Position numbers and translations under genes: made by a program. From Mycobacterium asiaticum DSM 44297 (GTDB lineage Bacteria > Actinomycetota > Actinomycetes > Mycobacteriales > Mycobacteriaceae), in contig NZ_HG964939.1 in NCBI RefSeq assembly GCF_000613245.1, positions 188,678 to 252,677 on the forward strand: 64,000 nt of DNA, given 5' to 3'. Under the pieces are notes generated by a model that did no database searches, was not told the origin of the DNA, and saw only the letters and a program-made list of their open reading frames with translations. Within the stretch, counting starts at the first letter, position 1, and every line of letters starts with the position of its first letter. Positions 1 to 8,480 of the stretch are shown one piece after another.

Positions 1-66
1 GATATTTGCGCTCAGAACAGCCTCGGCGACGCCGAGGTCTTTGGTATCGAGAAGAACGGTAAACAT
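1..66 (-). CDS. 5' end of a truncated gene, possible AraC-type regulator
   Basis: On the minus strand an ATG at 66 opens a frame that stays open to the window edge and reads MFTVLLDTKDLGVAEAVLS then ANI. The aspartate followed by an AEAVLS run resembles the start of the ligand-binding region of AraC-family regulators, which would suit a neighbour of an esterase gene transcribed the same way. Only 22 residues are visible, so both the reading frame and the family are tentative. The stretch from 67 to 250 shows no convincing gene. Confidence 0.35.
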   Translation of the reverse strand, partial: MFTVLLDTKDLGVAEAVLSANI

Positions 67-250
67 CTGTCGGCTTTCGGGCAGGTGACGATGGCCACGG
101 CATCGTGCTGAGCCGACTCAGCCATTATCCACCACGCGAAGCCGACACGTAAGGGCACCGGGCGGCCAGGAGGCCCTAGTGGCGCCACTGAGCAGGCCAA
201 ACGTGATCCAAACTGATCTACTGAAATCCCGTTTCCTGGACCGCTGGGCG

Positions 251-1558
251 TCAGATCCGCAGGGCTGTGCCGCCCAGAGCTGGGATGCCGTCATGTGCGA
301 ATGCGGCCCAACGACCGCGCGTCGTGCGGGCCAGCTGCGCGTCGATCGGGTCGCTCCCGGTGCCCAGCATCGGTGCGTCAGCCCAAGACGCCGGCGTGCC
401 GAGCAGTAGCGGCAGCTCGATGCAGTGGCATGCGCCCAGCGGCGCCCCGGCCGGTGACCAGTCCACCCGGAACGTGGCGGCCCGGCCGCCAGCCGAGATC
501 CACAGCTTGGCCAGGTCCAGCGCGGGGCGACTGAAAATCCGCTTCGTGACCGATCGCACGACCAGCCCGGTCATCGCATTTCCGAGCCGCCCGAGCCGCC
601 CGAGCCGACGGCCGCGCGGGTCCATGGCGACGAACGGGGCGGCGTCGTCGCAGGTGTAGCCGGCAAGTATCTCGACGTTCGATGCCGCGTCCAGCAGTCG
701 GCGCCGCTCGTCAGGGGTGGCCGGCAGCGGCGCCATGCCCGCGATGGGTGCGAACGGGAACCCGCCGCGCGCACCGAATCGCTGTGCCGTTGCGACAGCT
801 GCCATTTGAGCGTCCAGCAGTTGTCCGATGCTGGCTTCGGCAGGGCTGACATCGCGCAATGCCTCATTCGCCGAGTTCCGCATCGCGGCGGTCATTGCCT
901 CGCGGCCATACCGCAGGCCCAGCGGTGCGCTCTGCAGGATGGCGCGGTGGAACAGCCCTGCGGTGCCGTCGCTCAGGATCAGCGATAGGACACTGTCTGC
1001 GCCGGCGGACTGGCCGAAGATGGTGACCCGCGACCGGTCACCGCCGAACGCGGCGATGTTGTGCTGGACCCAGTGCAGCGCCATGATCTGATCGCGCAGG
1101 CCCAAGTTCGCATCGCCGTCGCCATCGGGGTTGAGGTAGCCGAAGATGCCGAGGCGGTAGGTGACGGTGACCACCACGACGCGGCCGTCGGCTACCAGCT
1201 CATCCGGGTCGTACTTCGGCGCCTCACCACTGCCTGAGACATAAGCGCCGCCGTGGAACCAGACCATAACCGGCAAGCCCTGGGCGTCGGAAGGTGCTGT
1301 GACACTGAGCACTTGGCATTGTTCATGCTGCGACAAATTGGCCACCACCGGGCCCGTCACGAACTCCAGTCTGGACGGCAACTGCGGGCACACCGGCCCG
1401 CGGCGGGTCGCATCGAGGTCGTCAGTGTGCGGCGGAGCTGGAACCGGGGCGCCGAAGCGGCTGGCTCTGGCATACGGAATGCCGCGTGCCCGGACCAGCA
1501 TCCCGTCGTCGTCGACGACCAGCGGACCGGACTTCGTCGCCAAGCGTCGCCGTGCCAC
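251..1558 (-). CDS. Type B carboxylesterase
   Basis: This 435-residue protein belongs to the carboxylesterase type B family of serine hydrolases, which cleave carboxylic esters. The oxyanion-hole motif HGGA is at about residues 102-105 and the nucleophile lies in GQSAG with Ser184. The conserved block FGGDRSRVTIFGQSAGADS is the family signature. At 435 residues it is shorter than most members (around 500), mainly in the C-terminal half. Translation starts at a GTG. No signal peptide is visible, so a cytosolic location is likely. It resembles mycobacterial LipT-type proteins, but the substrate cannot be told from sequence. Confidence 0.85.
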   Translation of the reverse strand: MARRRLATKSGPLVVDDDGMLVRARGIPYARASRFGAPVPAPPHTDDLDATRRGPVCPQLPSRLEFVTGPVVANLSQHEQCQVLSVTAPSDAQGLPVMVWFHGGAYVSGSGEAPKYDPDELVADGRVVVVTVTYRLGIFGYLNPDGDGDANLGLRDQIMALHWVQHNIAAFGGDRSRVTIFGQSAGADSVLSLILSDGTAGLFHRAILQSAPLGLRYGREAMTAAMRNSANEALRDVSPAEASIGQLLDAQMAAVATAQRFGARGGFPFAPIAGMAPLPATPDERRRLLDAASNVEILAGYTCDDAAPFVAMDPRGRRLGRLGRLGNAMTGLVVRSVTKRIFSRPALDLAKLWISAGGRAATFRVDWSPAGAPLGACHCIELPLLLGTPASWADAPMLGTGSDPIDAQLARTTRGRWAAFAHDGIPALGGTALRI

Positions 1559-1623
1559 CGCGTTACGGTACTCCGCGGTGTGCAGCCGGCCCGCGCGACA
1601 GCTCGGGGGTGTTAGATCGCAGC

Positions 1624-2379
1624 ATGGGCGAACGTGTCACGTTCCGAAGCTGCACCGGACCCACCCTGTCTGGCGTGATCGAAGTGCCGGACGGGGCGGT
1701 GCGCGGTTGGGGAGTTCTAGCCCACGGCTTCACCCTGGGCAAGGACTCACCGGCCGCGGCGCGGATCTGTAAGCAACTAGCCGCGGATGGCATCGGCATG
1801 CTGCGTTTTGACGCGTTGGGCCTCGGTGGGTCCGAAGGAGACTGGGGTGACGGCTCTTTCACCGTCAAGGTCGACGACATCATTAGGGCATGCGAGTTCA
1901 TGTCCGAACGTGGGACAGCGGCCGACCTACTGGTTGGGCACTCGTGGGGTGGGGCGGCCGCTCTCGCGGCGGCGCGGCGGTCACCCGGCGTACGCGCCGT
2001 CGTGACGGTCGCGGCGCCAGTTGATCCCAGCCACGTCGAAAAGCATTACGACGCAGTGCTTGACCGGGTTTTTTCCGAGGGCGCGGCCGAGTGGATGGTC
2101 GGCGGCCGGACGCTGACGCTCAAGCGCGCTTTCGTCGAGGACGTCCGCACCGCGCACCTGCACGACAAGATCAAAGACCTGCAACTGCCACTGCTCATCC
2201 TGCACTCGCCGACGGACAACACCGTCGGCATCGAGAACGCGAGCGAAATTTTCAACCTGGCCCGGCACCCGCGCAGCTTCGTATCCCTCGAAGGCTCAGA
2301 TCACCTACTCACCGCGCGTGGTCAGGCGCGGCGGGCCGGACGGATCATCGGCGCCTGGGCCGATGCTTACCTCGACTGA
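1624..2379 (+). CDS. Alpha/beta hydrolase
   Basis: This 251-residue protein has the alpha/beta hydrolase fold with a plausible complete triad: Ser107 in GHSWGG, Asp198 in the segment HSPTDN, and His227 in GSDHLL. It looks like the hydrolase half of the hydrolase-OsmC fusion proteins common in bacteria, but it ends without an OsmC domain. The frame is open further upstream, but the ATG at 1624 begins the recognisable protein (MGERVTFRS) and lies after the divergent esterase start. It is divergent from the esterase, with only 65 bases between. The substrate is unknown. Confidence 0.85.
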   Translation: MGERVTFRSCTGPTLSGVIEVPDGAVRGWGVLAHGFTLGKDSPAAARICKQLAADGIGMLRFDALGLGGSEGDWGDGSFTVKVDDIIRACEFMSERGTAADLLVGHSWGGAAALAAARRSPGVRAVVTVAAPVDPSHVEKHYDAVLDRVFSEGAAEWMVGGRTLTLKRAFVEDVRTAHLHDKIKDLQLPLLILHSPTDNTVGIENASEIFNLARHPRSFVSLEGSDHLLTARGQARRAGRIIGAWADAYLD

Positions 2380-2386
2380 CATTCAT

Positions 2387-2411
2387 TGACGGTTGTCATT
2401 GACGACTGTCA
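2387..2411. promoter_or_regulatory. Two tandem TGAC-N4-GTCA palindromes, putative operator
   Basis: TGAC-GGTT-GTCA at 2387-2398 is followed at 13-base spacing by TGAC-GACT-GTCA at 2400-2411. Each is an exact inverted repeat, and a further TGAC half lies at 2377-2380 over the upstream stop codon. The site sits 55 bases before the ferritin-like start. The second copy begins within TTGACG and is followed by an AT-richer stretch (TAGTAAT), so it could overlap a promoter. Such paired palindromes are typical of dimeric repressors; the regulator is unknown. Confidence 0.5.
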
Positions 2412-2465
2412 GTCTTAGTAATAGCCTGCACTTGTAGCAACGAGTGCGGAGGGAATGGAATCACG

Positions 2466-3290
2466 ATGAGCAGCAACGGAATCGACGGCTACCGCGACTT
2501 TTTGAAACGCCGCGACGGGGAGGCCGACCTGCTCAACCGTCGCCTGGCGAACCGGGAGGACTTCTTCACCAGCCTGCAAGACAACCCGGTCCGGTCGCAA
2601 CATCCGGTCGACCGGGAAACTTTCCTGCGCAATCTGCGGCGCCGGCGACCCGAACCGGGCCTGGACCGCAAGATGTTGTTCCTGTTGGCGACGTCGAAGC
2701 TCAATCAGGCCGAACGCTTCGGGGTCGGCCTCGGCGAGACTTACGGCCTCAACAGCGATGAAAACTTGCCGCCCGAAAAGGTTTACCTCGAACTCGAAGA
2801 GCACTATCACACCCGGCTGCTGGCATACGTGCTCGACGTCTTCGACCTGACGTTCCAGGTGGTGCCACCGCCCTTCGTGCTACGCCAGTTCGTCAAGGCC
2901 GGAGTCTTCATCCCCGAGCGGCTCAGCTTCATGTTCGTCGGTGCCGCCGAGATGGCCGGCTGCGTCATGTTCGACGAACTGCGCCGAATCGGCGTCGAAG
3001 TATTCGCCGACGAACCCGAGGTCGCTGAGCGCATCGAGCTGCTCTACAAGGAGATCCTGACCGACGAGATCGGCCACGTAGGGTACTGCGCGTCCCGATG
3101 CACCGCCGCAGAGCGCGCAGTCATGCGGCGGTTGTACCCCCGCATCACGAAGCTGTTCGCGCGCCAGACCTTCGAGATCAGCTTGCTCGTCGACGAAGAC
3201 AGCCTTCAGGCACGCCTCAAGGGCCCGTTCGACGTCGCGGCTTTGACCGCGGGCTTGGACAGCGAGACCTACCTGGTGGCTCATCCCTGA
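2466..3290 (+). CDS. Ferritin-like diiron protein, function unknown
   Basis: The 274-residue protein has the residue pattern of a four-helix diiron carboxylate protein: Glu83 (LNQAERFG), Glu112 and His115 in an ExxH motif (EEHYH), Glu162 (AAEMAG), and Glu201 and His204 in a second ExxH motif (DEIGH). That is the E, ExxH, E, ExxH order of ferritin-like oxidases and oxygenases, including AurF-type N-oxygenases and desaturase-like enzymes. I do not recognise the exact subfamily. There is no signal peptide. It follows the alpha/beta hydrolase with 86 bases between, which contain two palindromes that may control it. Assignment rests on the motif pattern only. Confidence 0.8.
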   Translation: MSSNGIDGYRDFLKRRDGEADLLNRRLANREDFFTSLQDNPVRSQHPVDRETFLRNLRRRRPEPGLDRKMLFLLATSKLNQAERFGVGLGETYGLNSDENLPPEKVYLELEEHYHTRLLAYVLDVFDLTFQVVPPPFVLRQFVKAGVFIPERLSFMFVGAAEMAGCVMFDELRRIGVEVFADEPEVAERIELLYKEILTDEIGHVGYCASRCTAAERAVMRRLYPRITKLFARQTFEISLLVDEDSLQARLKGPFDVAALTAGLDSETYLVAHP

Positions 3291-3318
3291 GTCGGCATAG
3301 GTGGCGACCTTTTGCGCA

Positions 3319-3348
3319 TCGACTGTGCCGTTTGTGTGCGCCTAGGAT
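3319..3348 (+). promoter_or_regulatory. Candidate promoter for the DapB-like gene
   Basis: A TAGGAT hexamer at 3343-3348 fits the mycobacterial -10 form TANNNT, and TCGACT at 3319-3324 lies 18 bases upstream as a weak -35. The pair falls in the 95-base gap before the next gene. Placed by eye only. Confidence 0.3.
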
Positions 3349-3385
3349 CAGGCCTCACAACCGCTATCGCTGAAAGGCAACGCCT

Positions 3386-4498
3386 GTGACCTCATCGCCT
3401 TCGCGCGCGACGCGTCGCGTGGTCCACGTCGGCACCGGCATGACGGGAAGTGTGGCGCTGCGGGCGATCATCGACGACCCCGCGTTGGATCTGGTCGCGG
3501 TCAAGGTGTCCACTCCGGCGAAAGTTGGCACAGACGCCGGTCAATTGTGCGGGCGGCCGGATGTCGGCATCACCGCCATCTCCGACGTGGCGGCTGTCCT
3601 GGATGCCAAGCCGGACTGCGTGGCGTACTGCGCCACCGCCGTGCGACGCGAGGATGAGGTGATCGCCGACATCGTCGGATATCTGGAGGCCGGCATCAAC
3701 GTCGTGACCATCTCCGCAATCCCGATGGTGTATCCGCAAGCGGCCCCGGCCAAATGGCGGGATCCGATCGAACAGGCCGCTCGCAAGGGCAACGCGACCT
3801 TCTACGCCACCGGATGCGAACCCGGCTTCGTGAGCCTGAATCTGCCTACGGCGTTGCTGTCGGGTGCGGGCGTGGTCGACGCCTACCGCATGGACGAGTA
3901 CGCCCTCGACCTCGACCTGGCTTATCCCATCTGGGAAGTCCTGCACGAGTCGATGGGTTTCGGCAAGCCCGACGGTCACGTTCCGATTCGCATTGCGTCC
4001 GGCAAGGTCAACAACGACTGGGAACCAGTCGTGCGCTACATCGCTGACACGCTGTCGGTCGACGTTGAAAAGGTCGCGCTGGACTGGGAGACGCTGCTCG
4101 CCCCGGACGACCTCGAGACCGCACTCGGTGTGATTCCACAGAACACTATTTGCGCGCACCGCTGGCAGCTCGCCGCGATATGCGAGGGGCGACCCGTCGT
4201 GTCGGTTCAATACTTCGCGACGGTGACGTCCACGCCTTGGCCCGAAAGCTGGCCGCGCCCAGCCAAACCTGGCCAGGGCGGAATGGTGTTCCGCGTCAAG
4301 GGCTCACCCAGTATGACCCTCGATTTGCGTCTCGACCCGGCGGAAGACGATGCGACCAATCCAGGCGTGGCTGCGACGGCGATGGCGGCGGTCAACGCGA
4401 TACCCGCGGTCATCGACGCCGCGCCGGGGGTGCTGCCGGTGCCGCTGGCCGGGCCGGCGGTTGTCACTCGCCAAATGCGTTGTGGCGGTGCAATTTAG
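3386..4498 (+). CDS. DapB-like NAD(P)-dependent oxidoreductase
   Basis: This 370-residue protein begins with a Rossmann dinucleotide-binding segment, VVHVGTGMTGSVAL (GTGMTG at about 16-21), and follows the dihydrodipicolinate-reductase-like layout also seen in 2,4-diaminopentanoate dehydrogenases. It lacks the short DapB length and lysine-pathway context, so it is more likely an NAD(P)H-dependent reductase or amine dehydrogenase-like enzyme of unknown substrate. The GTG start at 3386 has a GAAAGG ribosome-binding site eight bases upstream. Mycobacteria carry several paralogues of this family next to lipid-metabolism genes. No membrane segment is seen. Confidence 0.8.
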   Translation: MTSSPSRATRRVVHVGTGMTGSVALRAIIDDPALDLVAVKVSTPAKVGTDAGQLCGRPDVGITAISDVAAVLDAKPDCVAYCATAVRREDEVIADIVGYLEAGINVVTISAIPMVYPQAAPAKWRDPIEQAARKGNATFYATGCEPGFVSLNLPTALLSGAGVVDAYRMDEYALDLDLAYPIWEVLHESMGFGKPDGHVPIRIASGKVNNDWEPVVRYIADTLSVDVEKVALDWETLLAPDDLETALGVIPQNTICAHRWQLAAICEGRPVVSVQYFATVTSTPWPESWPRPAKPGQGGMVFRVKGSPSMTLDLRLDPAEDDATNPGVAATAMAAVNAIPAVIDAAPGVLPVPLAGPAVVTRQMRCGGAI

Positions 4499-4572
4499 GC
4501 CCGCGGCGCCGGTTCCATTTCGTAAGGAATCTTTGCGGCCGTGGCTGATCCGGGCTGCCGTCAGGGCGGGGC

Positions 4573-4770
4573 TCATCTAGTCCAGCGTGAAGCCAGAGCG
4601 TTGCAAATGGTGCGTTGCTCGATCTCATCCAGATCGTGCATCAGGAGTCCTTCGACGGTGAAAATGCCGATCATCACCTCGGCTTCCACAGTCGACGTTG
4701 AGACTCCCGCAGTCTCCAATTCGTAACGGAACATGCTGCCGGTGATCAAGTGGAAGTTACGATGCCACTC
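4573..4770 (-). pseudogene. Possible 3' gene fragment, unrecognised
   Basis: The minus-strand frame ending at 4573 gives a protein-like tail (ELETAGVSTSTVEAEVMIG, then HDLDEIEQRT). It joins non-protein-like sequence near 4770, where a plus-strand hydrolase remnant begins. It may be the end of a gene whose 5' part is gone. I do not recognise the family, and it could be a chance frame. Confidence 0.25.
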
Positions 4771-4950
4771 GGCGATGGAGGCCGAATGGTCACCCCCTAC
4801 GCCAAGGCTAAGAAGATCGTGGCGCGCATCCCCCACGGTGAAGTCCGCTCCTATGACTGCACGCACTTCGAGCCATACCTGGACCCGTACTTCGAGGGGA
4901 TCGTGACCGATCAGATCGAATTCCTCAATCGCCACGTTCCGGCGGCGTGA
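4771..4950 (+). pseudogene. Alpha/beta hydrolase C-terminal remnant
   Basis: The translated tail contains KKIVARIPHGEVRSYDCTHF and EPYLDPYFEGIVTDQIEFL, the characteristic end of mycobacterial alpha/beta hydrolases, where the His of CTHFEPY is the usual catalytic histidine. Nothing upstream encodes the nucleophile elbow or the rest of the fold, so this is about the last 60 residues of a deleted gene. It ends in a proper stop at 4950. Confidence 0.6.
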
Positions 4951-5010
4951 CTCCGCAGACACTCGACGCCCGCAGCGCACCAGACGCGCGCCCGGCGACC
5001 TTCGGCCGTG

Positions 5011-5184
5011 GTGGCCGATGTGGCAACAGCCTGGATCCGTTGTCCGCGAAGGATGCCAGCCGTGACCAACGGCAAGCCCGTCTGCATACCGGGCACCGTC
5101 AACAAGCTCAGCGCCGCCGCCATACGCCCAGTGCCACAGCGCATTCAGTGCTTCCTGGGCCGCACCTTCAATCCCTTTAAGTAG
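5011..5184 (+). pseudogene. Short-chain dehydrogenase C-terminal remnant
   Basis: One plus-strand frame reads VADVATAWIRCPRR, then TNGKPVCIPGTVNKL, and ends GRTFNPFK with a stop at 5182-5184. The GKPVCIPG block followed by a basic tail is typical of the C-terminus of DltE-like short-chain dehydrogenases. The catalytic YxxxK region and Rossmann motif are absent upstream. Together with the hydrolase fragment it shows that 4.5-5.25 kb is decayed DNA; the rest of that stretch holds nothing I can identify. Confidence 0.5.
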
Positions 5185-5260
5185 ACCAACTCCAAGTCGC
5201 TGGTCGCGTTATGTACGTGCTCAGCGAAGATCGACCAGATCTTCTAGGTAATCGGCTGAT

Positions 5261-5593
5261 TCAAGCTGGCGCGCCGTTGCGCTCGGGAATGCTCAGGTGG
5301 ATCGCTCCCGCCTCGTCCGCTCGCACGGGGTACGTAGCGACCGAGGGTCCGCCGTTGGAGATCTCACAGCCGGTCTCGAGGTCGTAGGTGTAGCTATGCA
5401 GCGGGCAAACGACGACGCGGTCGTCTGCCAGCCCGTCCGCCAACGGGCCGCCCTGGTGTGGGCAGACGGCGTCGAGCGCGCGCAGCGAGCCGTTCCGCAG
5501 CCGAAACACTGCGATCTGGCGGCCGTCGACGGCGAAGGCGCGGCCCTCGCACACTGGCAGGTCGTCGACCGAGCCCACGGTGATGTCGGTCAT
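5261..5593 (-). CDS. nirD: Nitrite reductase small subunit NirD (Rieske type)
   Basis: The 110-residue protein is a Rieske-type ferredoxin domain with both cluster-binding motifs, CPHQGG and CPLHSY. With NirB it forms the cytosolic NAD(P)H-dependent assimilatory nitrite reductase that turns nitrite into ammonium. The frame is open further upstream, but the start ATG at 5593 gives the usual NirD length and couples to NirB: the NirB stop codon overlaps it in an ATGA arrangement, indicating translational coupling. It is the last gene of the nitrate-assimilation cluster. Confidence 0.93.
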   Translation of the reverse strand: MTDITVGSVDDLPVCEGRAFAVDGRQIAVFRLRNGSLRALDAVCPHQGGPLADGLADDRVVVCPLHSYTYDLETGCEISNGGPSVATYPVRADEAGAIHLSIPERNGAPA

Positions 5594-8112
5594 CGAACGG
5601 GCACCTGGGGCAGCGGGATCAAGGGCAGCGAGGGACGGAATTGGTTGTCCTGCGGGTCTTTCTGGCTCGCCGCCCACGGATCATGGTACGCATCCACCGA
5701 CTTCTGCATCCGCGCATCGAGGTCGGCGGCGATGCCGTCGGTGTCGTCCACCACGACCTCGCGGATCCGCTCGATGCCTATCCTCGGCACGAAACTGTAC
5801 GTGCGCTCAAGCCAATTGGCGTTCTCCCGGTAGTACTGCAGGAACCGCCCGGTCAGCGTCATCACCTCGTCGTGGGTGGCCACGGTCGCCAGCAGGTCAC
5901 CCTTGCGCACGTGCGCGCCGGCGGCACCGCCCACGTAAATTTGCCACTGCCCACCGTCGATCGCGACCACGCCGAGGTCCTTGCACAGCGCCTCGGCACA
6001 GTTGCGCGGGCACCCCGTGACGGCCAGCTTCATCTTCGCCGGACTTGCCAGGCCCTGGTAGCGGGTTTCGATGGCGATGCCCAGGGCCGTGGAGTCGCCG
6101 AGGCCGTAGCGGCAGAATTCCGTTCCGACACAGGTTTTCACAGTGCGGAAGCTCTTGCCGTAGGCATAGCCCGACGGCATCCCGAGGTCGGCCCACACGT
6201 CAGGCAGGTCTTGTTTCCGTACGCCCAGCAGATCGATGCGCTGCCCGCCGGTGAGCTTGATCATCGGGATCTGGTACTTGTCGGCGACATCGGCGATCTT
6301 GCGTAGCTGCTCGCTGTTGGTCACACCGCCCTTGAGCTGCGGCACCACCGAAAACGTGCCGTCGCGCTGGATGTTGGCGTGTACCCGGTCGTTGATGAAG
6401 CGGCTGGCGCGTTCGTCCACAAATTCCTCGCCCCACATCATCTCCAGCAGGGATGACAGGCCCATCTTCGATTGGGCGTCTTCGCGGCCCTCCGGTGCCA
6501 GCGCCTGGAACACCGACGACACGGAATGCAGATTCAGCTCGCGAATCATCCGCATCAGTTCCGGCTTCTCGTACGGGATCCCCGGCACATACCAGTTGGT
6601 GGCGGCGTCCTCGGACACCTCCGCACCGGTTTCGGAGACAGCCCAATCCACGATCTGGCCCACCAGGTCCTTGCACGAGCCGCAACCCTTGCCCGCGCGG
6701 GTCGCGTTCATCACCGAGGCCAGTGACGTCTGACCGCCCTTGACGCAGCTGACGATCCCGGCCTTGCTGACCCCGTTGCAGTTGCACACCTGCGCGTCGT
6801 CGGAGAGTTCGGCCGCACCGGTCGCCACGTCCGGTGTGCCGATGTCGAACAGCAGCGATATGCGTTCGGGAGGCAGCGGAAGTCCGCGGTCGAAAGCCTG
6901 CATCAGGAAGGCCACCTTGCTGACGTCGCCGACCAGTGTCGCGCCCACCAGCTTGCCGTCGCGCACGACCAGCGTCTTGTACACCCCGTGTTTGGGTTCG
7001 AAATACTGCACAAATTCGTCGTCATCGTTTTCCGGGGCCTTGAGACCCATCGCGGCGACATCGACCCCGGCGACCTTCAGTTTGGTAGCGGTGCGCGAAC
7101 CATGGTAGGCGGCTTGGGGATTGGTGCCGGTGAGGTGATCGGCCAGCACGCCCGCCTGTTCCCACAGCGGCGCGACAAGGCCATACACCTGACCGCGGTG
7201 CTGCGCACATTCGCCGACGACATAGATGTCGTCGTCGTCGACCGAGCGCATCTGGTCGTCAACGACGATGGCGCGTTCGACGGTCAGTCCGGCACGCTGT
7301 GCCAGACCCACATTGGGGCGAATGCCGGCGGCCAACACCACCATGTCGCAGGGCAATTGGGTGCCATCCCCGAATCCGAGCGCCACTGGCAGGCCGTTTT
7401 CACTGAACACCGCGGAGGGCCTCTTGCCGATGTGCACAGTGATGCCGAGGTCTTCGACCAGCCGACGCAGTATCGACGCGCCCTGATCATCGAGCTGGGC
7501 GTTCATCAGGGCGGTACCGCTCTGTACGACGCCAGCCTGCAACCCCCGATTCTGCAGGCCCCGTGCGGCTTCCAGGCCGAGGAGACCGCCGCCGACCACG
7601 AGCGCCCGGGAACGCTGTCTGGCGAACTCGATCATCGCCTCGCAGTCGTCGAGCGTGCGGAACCCGAACACCCCGGGCACCAGTGTCTTGTTGTCCGCCT
7701 GCCAGATACCCTCCATTGGAGGGAAGAACGATCGGCTTCCCGTGGCCAAAATCAGCTTGTCATAACGCATCCGGGTGCCGTCATTGGCGTAGACCACGTG
7801 CGCGAAGGTGTCGACGCGCACAATCCGAACGCCGCTGCGCAAGTCGATATTGTTCTCGTTGTACCAGTCCAGCGGATTGAGGTAGATTTCGCCGGCATCG
7901 TCGGAGCCGGCCAGCACATTCGAGAGCAAGATACGGTTGTAATTGCCATACGGTTCGTCGCCGAAGACGGTGATGGCGAATTTCTCTGAGCCCCCGCGGG
8001 CGATGATTTCCTCCAGCGCCCGCGCCCCGGCCATCCCGTTGCCGACCATCACCAAGCGAGGAAGTTGTGTCTCGTGGTGACCATTCGTGGAAACCTCGGC
8101 AAGTACTGTCAT
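5590..8112 (-). CDS. nirB: Nitrite reductase large subunit NirB
   Basis: The 840-residue protein has the full NirB layout. An FAD-binding start (VMVGNGMAG, 21-29) and an NAD-binding LVVGGGLLGLEAA (about 171-183) are followed by a BFD-like [2Fe-2S] region with Cys443, Cys445, Cys477 and Cys480. The siroheme/[4Fe-4S] half-domains follow, with Cys661, Cys667, Cys701 and Cys705 (CVGTEFC and CPRNC). It catalyses the six-electron reduction of nitrite to ammonium with NirD. I chose ATG 8112 over GTG 8115 because GGGGGAG lies five bases before the ATG. All cofactor ligands are present, so it looks functional although the nitrate reductase gene upstream is broken. Confidence 0.95.
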   Translation of the reverse strand: MTVLAEVSTNGHHETQLPRLVMVGNGMAGARALEEIIARGGSEKFAITVFGDEPYGNYNRILLSNVLAGSDDAGEIYLNPLDWYNENNIDLRSGVRIVRVDTFAHVVYANDGTRMRYDKLILATGSRSFFPPMEGIWQADNKTLVPGVFGFRTLDDCEAMIEFARQRSRALVVGGGLLGLEAARGLQNRGLQAGVVQSGTALMNAQLDDQGASILRRLVEDLGITVHIGKRPSAVFSENGLPVALGFGDGTQLPCDMVVLAAGIRPNVGLAQRAGLTVERAIVVDDQMRSVDDDDIYVVGECAQHRGQVYGLVAPLWEQAGVLADHLTGTNPQAAYHGSRTATKLKVAGVDVAAMGLKAPENDDDEFVQYFEPKHGVYKTLVVRDGKLVGATLVGDVSKVAFLMQAFDRGLPLPPERISLLFDIGTPDVATGAAELSDDAQVCNCNGVSKAGIVSCVKGGQTSLASVMNATRAGKGCGSCKDLVGQIVDWAVSETGAEVSEDAATNWYVPGIPYEKPELMRMIRELNLHSVSSVFQALAPEGREDAQSKMGLSSLLEMMWGEEFVDERASRFINDRVHANIQRDGTFSVVPQLKGGVTNSEQLRKIADVADKYQIPMIKLTGGQRIDLLGVRKQDLPDVWADLGMPSGYAYGKSFRTVKTCVGTEFCRYGLGDSTALGIAIETRYQGLASPAKMKLAVTGCPRNCAEALCKDLGVVAIDGGQWQIYVGGAAGAHVRKGDLLATVATHDEVMTLTGRFLQYYRENANWLERTYSFVPRIGIERIREVVVDDTDGIAADLDARMQKSVDAYHDPWAASQKDPQDNQFRPSLPLIPLPQVPVR

Positions 8113-8126
8113 CACGACTCCCCCGG

Positions 8127-8480
8127 TTAGACTTCGACCAGCCCGATGTCAACGACTACCGTGCCGCTGAGTCCGTCGGGCGCAGCCACAAACACCTCGA
8201 GAACGGTGTCGGCGAGCAGGTCCTCGACCACCCGAAGCGGGACGTGCACAGCGCCTTTCGCGCCGATTGGGAAGTACCGCATCGGCGCTCCGTCGCGCAT
8301 CACGACGACGGTGATCAGCTCGTTACTGCTGTTGCCGCCGCGGAAGTACAGCGGCTGGCTGATCGCGCCTGCCGGCACGACATAGCGTAGCGACGAGTCG
8401 AGCAGGAACGGTGCGTCGTAGCCCTTACCGTCAAACGTAAACGCTCCCTGCAGGAATCGTGGCGTGCTGGCATCACTCAT
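8127..8480 (-). CDS. Small conserved protein of the nitrate-assimilation cluster
   Basis: This 117-residue protein sits between the nitrate reductase gene and nirB in the same direction. It overlaps the nitrate reductase stop region by eight bases and lies 14 bases before nirB, so it is co-translated with them. A GAAAGGAG ribosome-binding site precedes the ATG at 8480. It looks like an all-beta cytosolic protein (FLQGAFTFDGKGYDAPF, VPAGAISQPLYFRGGN) with no cysteines, signal peptide or membrane segments, so it is not a cytochrome or iron-sulfur subunit. Context suggests an accessory role in nitrate reduction; I do not recognise the family. Confidence 0.75.
   Translation of the reverse strand: MSDASTPRFLQGAFTFDGKGYDAPFLLDSSLRYVVPAGAISQPLYFRGGNSSNELITVVVMRDGAPMRYFPIGAKGAVHVPLRVVEDLLADTVLEVFVAAPDGLSGTVVVDIGLVEV

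Noticed and set aside
6988..7989. 333-codon plus-strand frame inside nirB
   Set aside because: Antisense to intact NirB motifs; no ribosome-binding site or recognisable domain.
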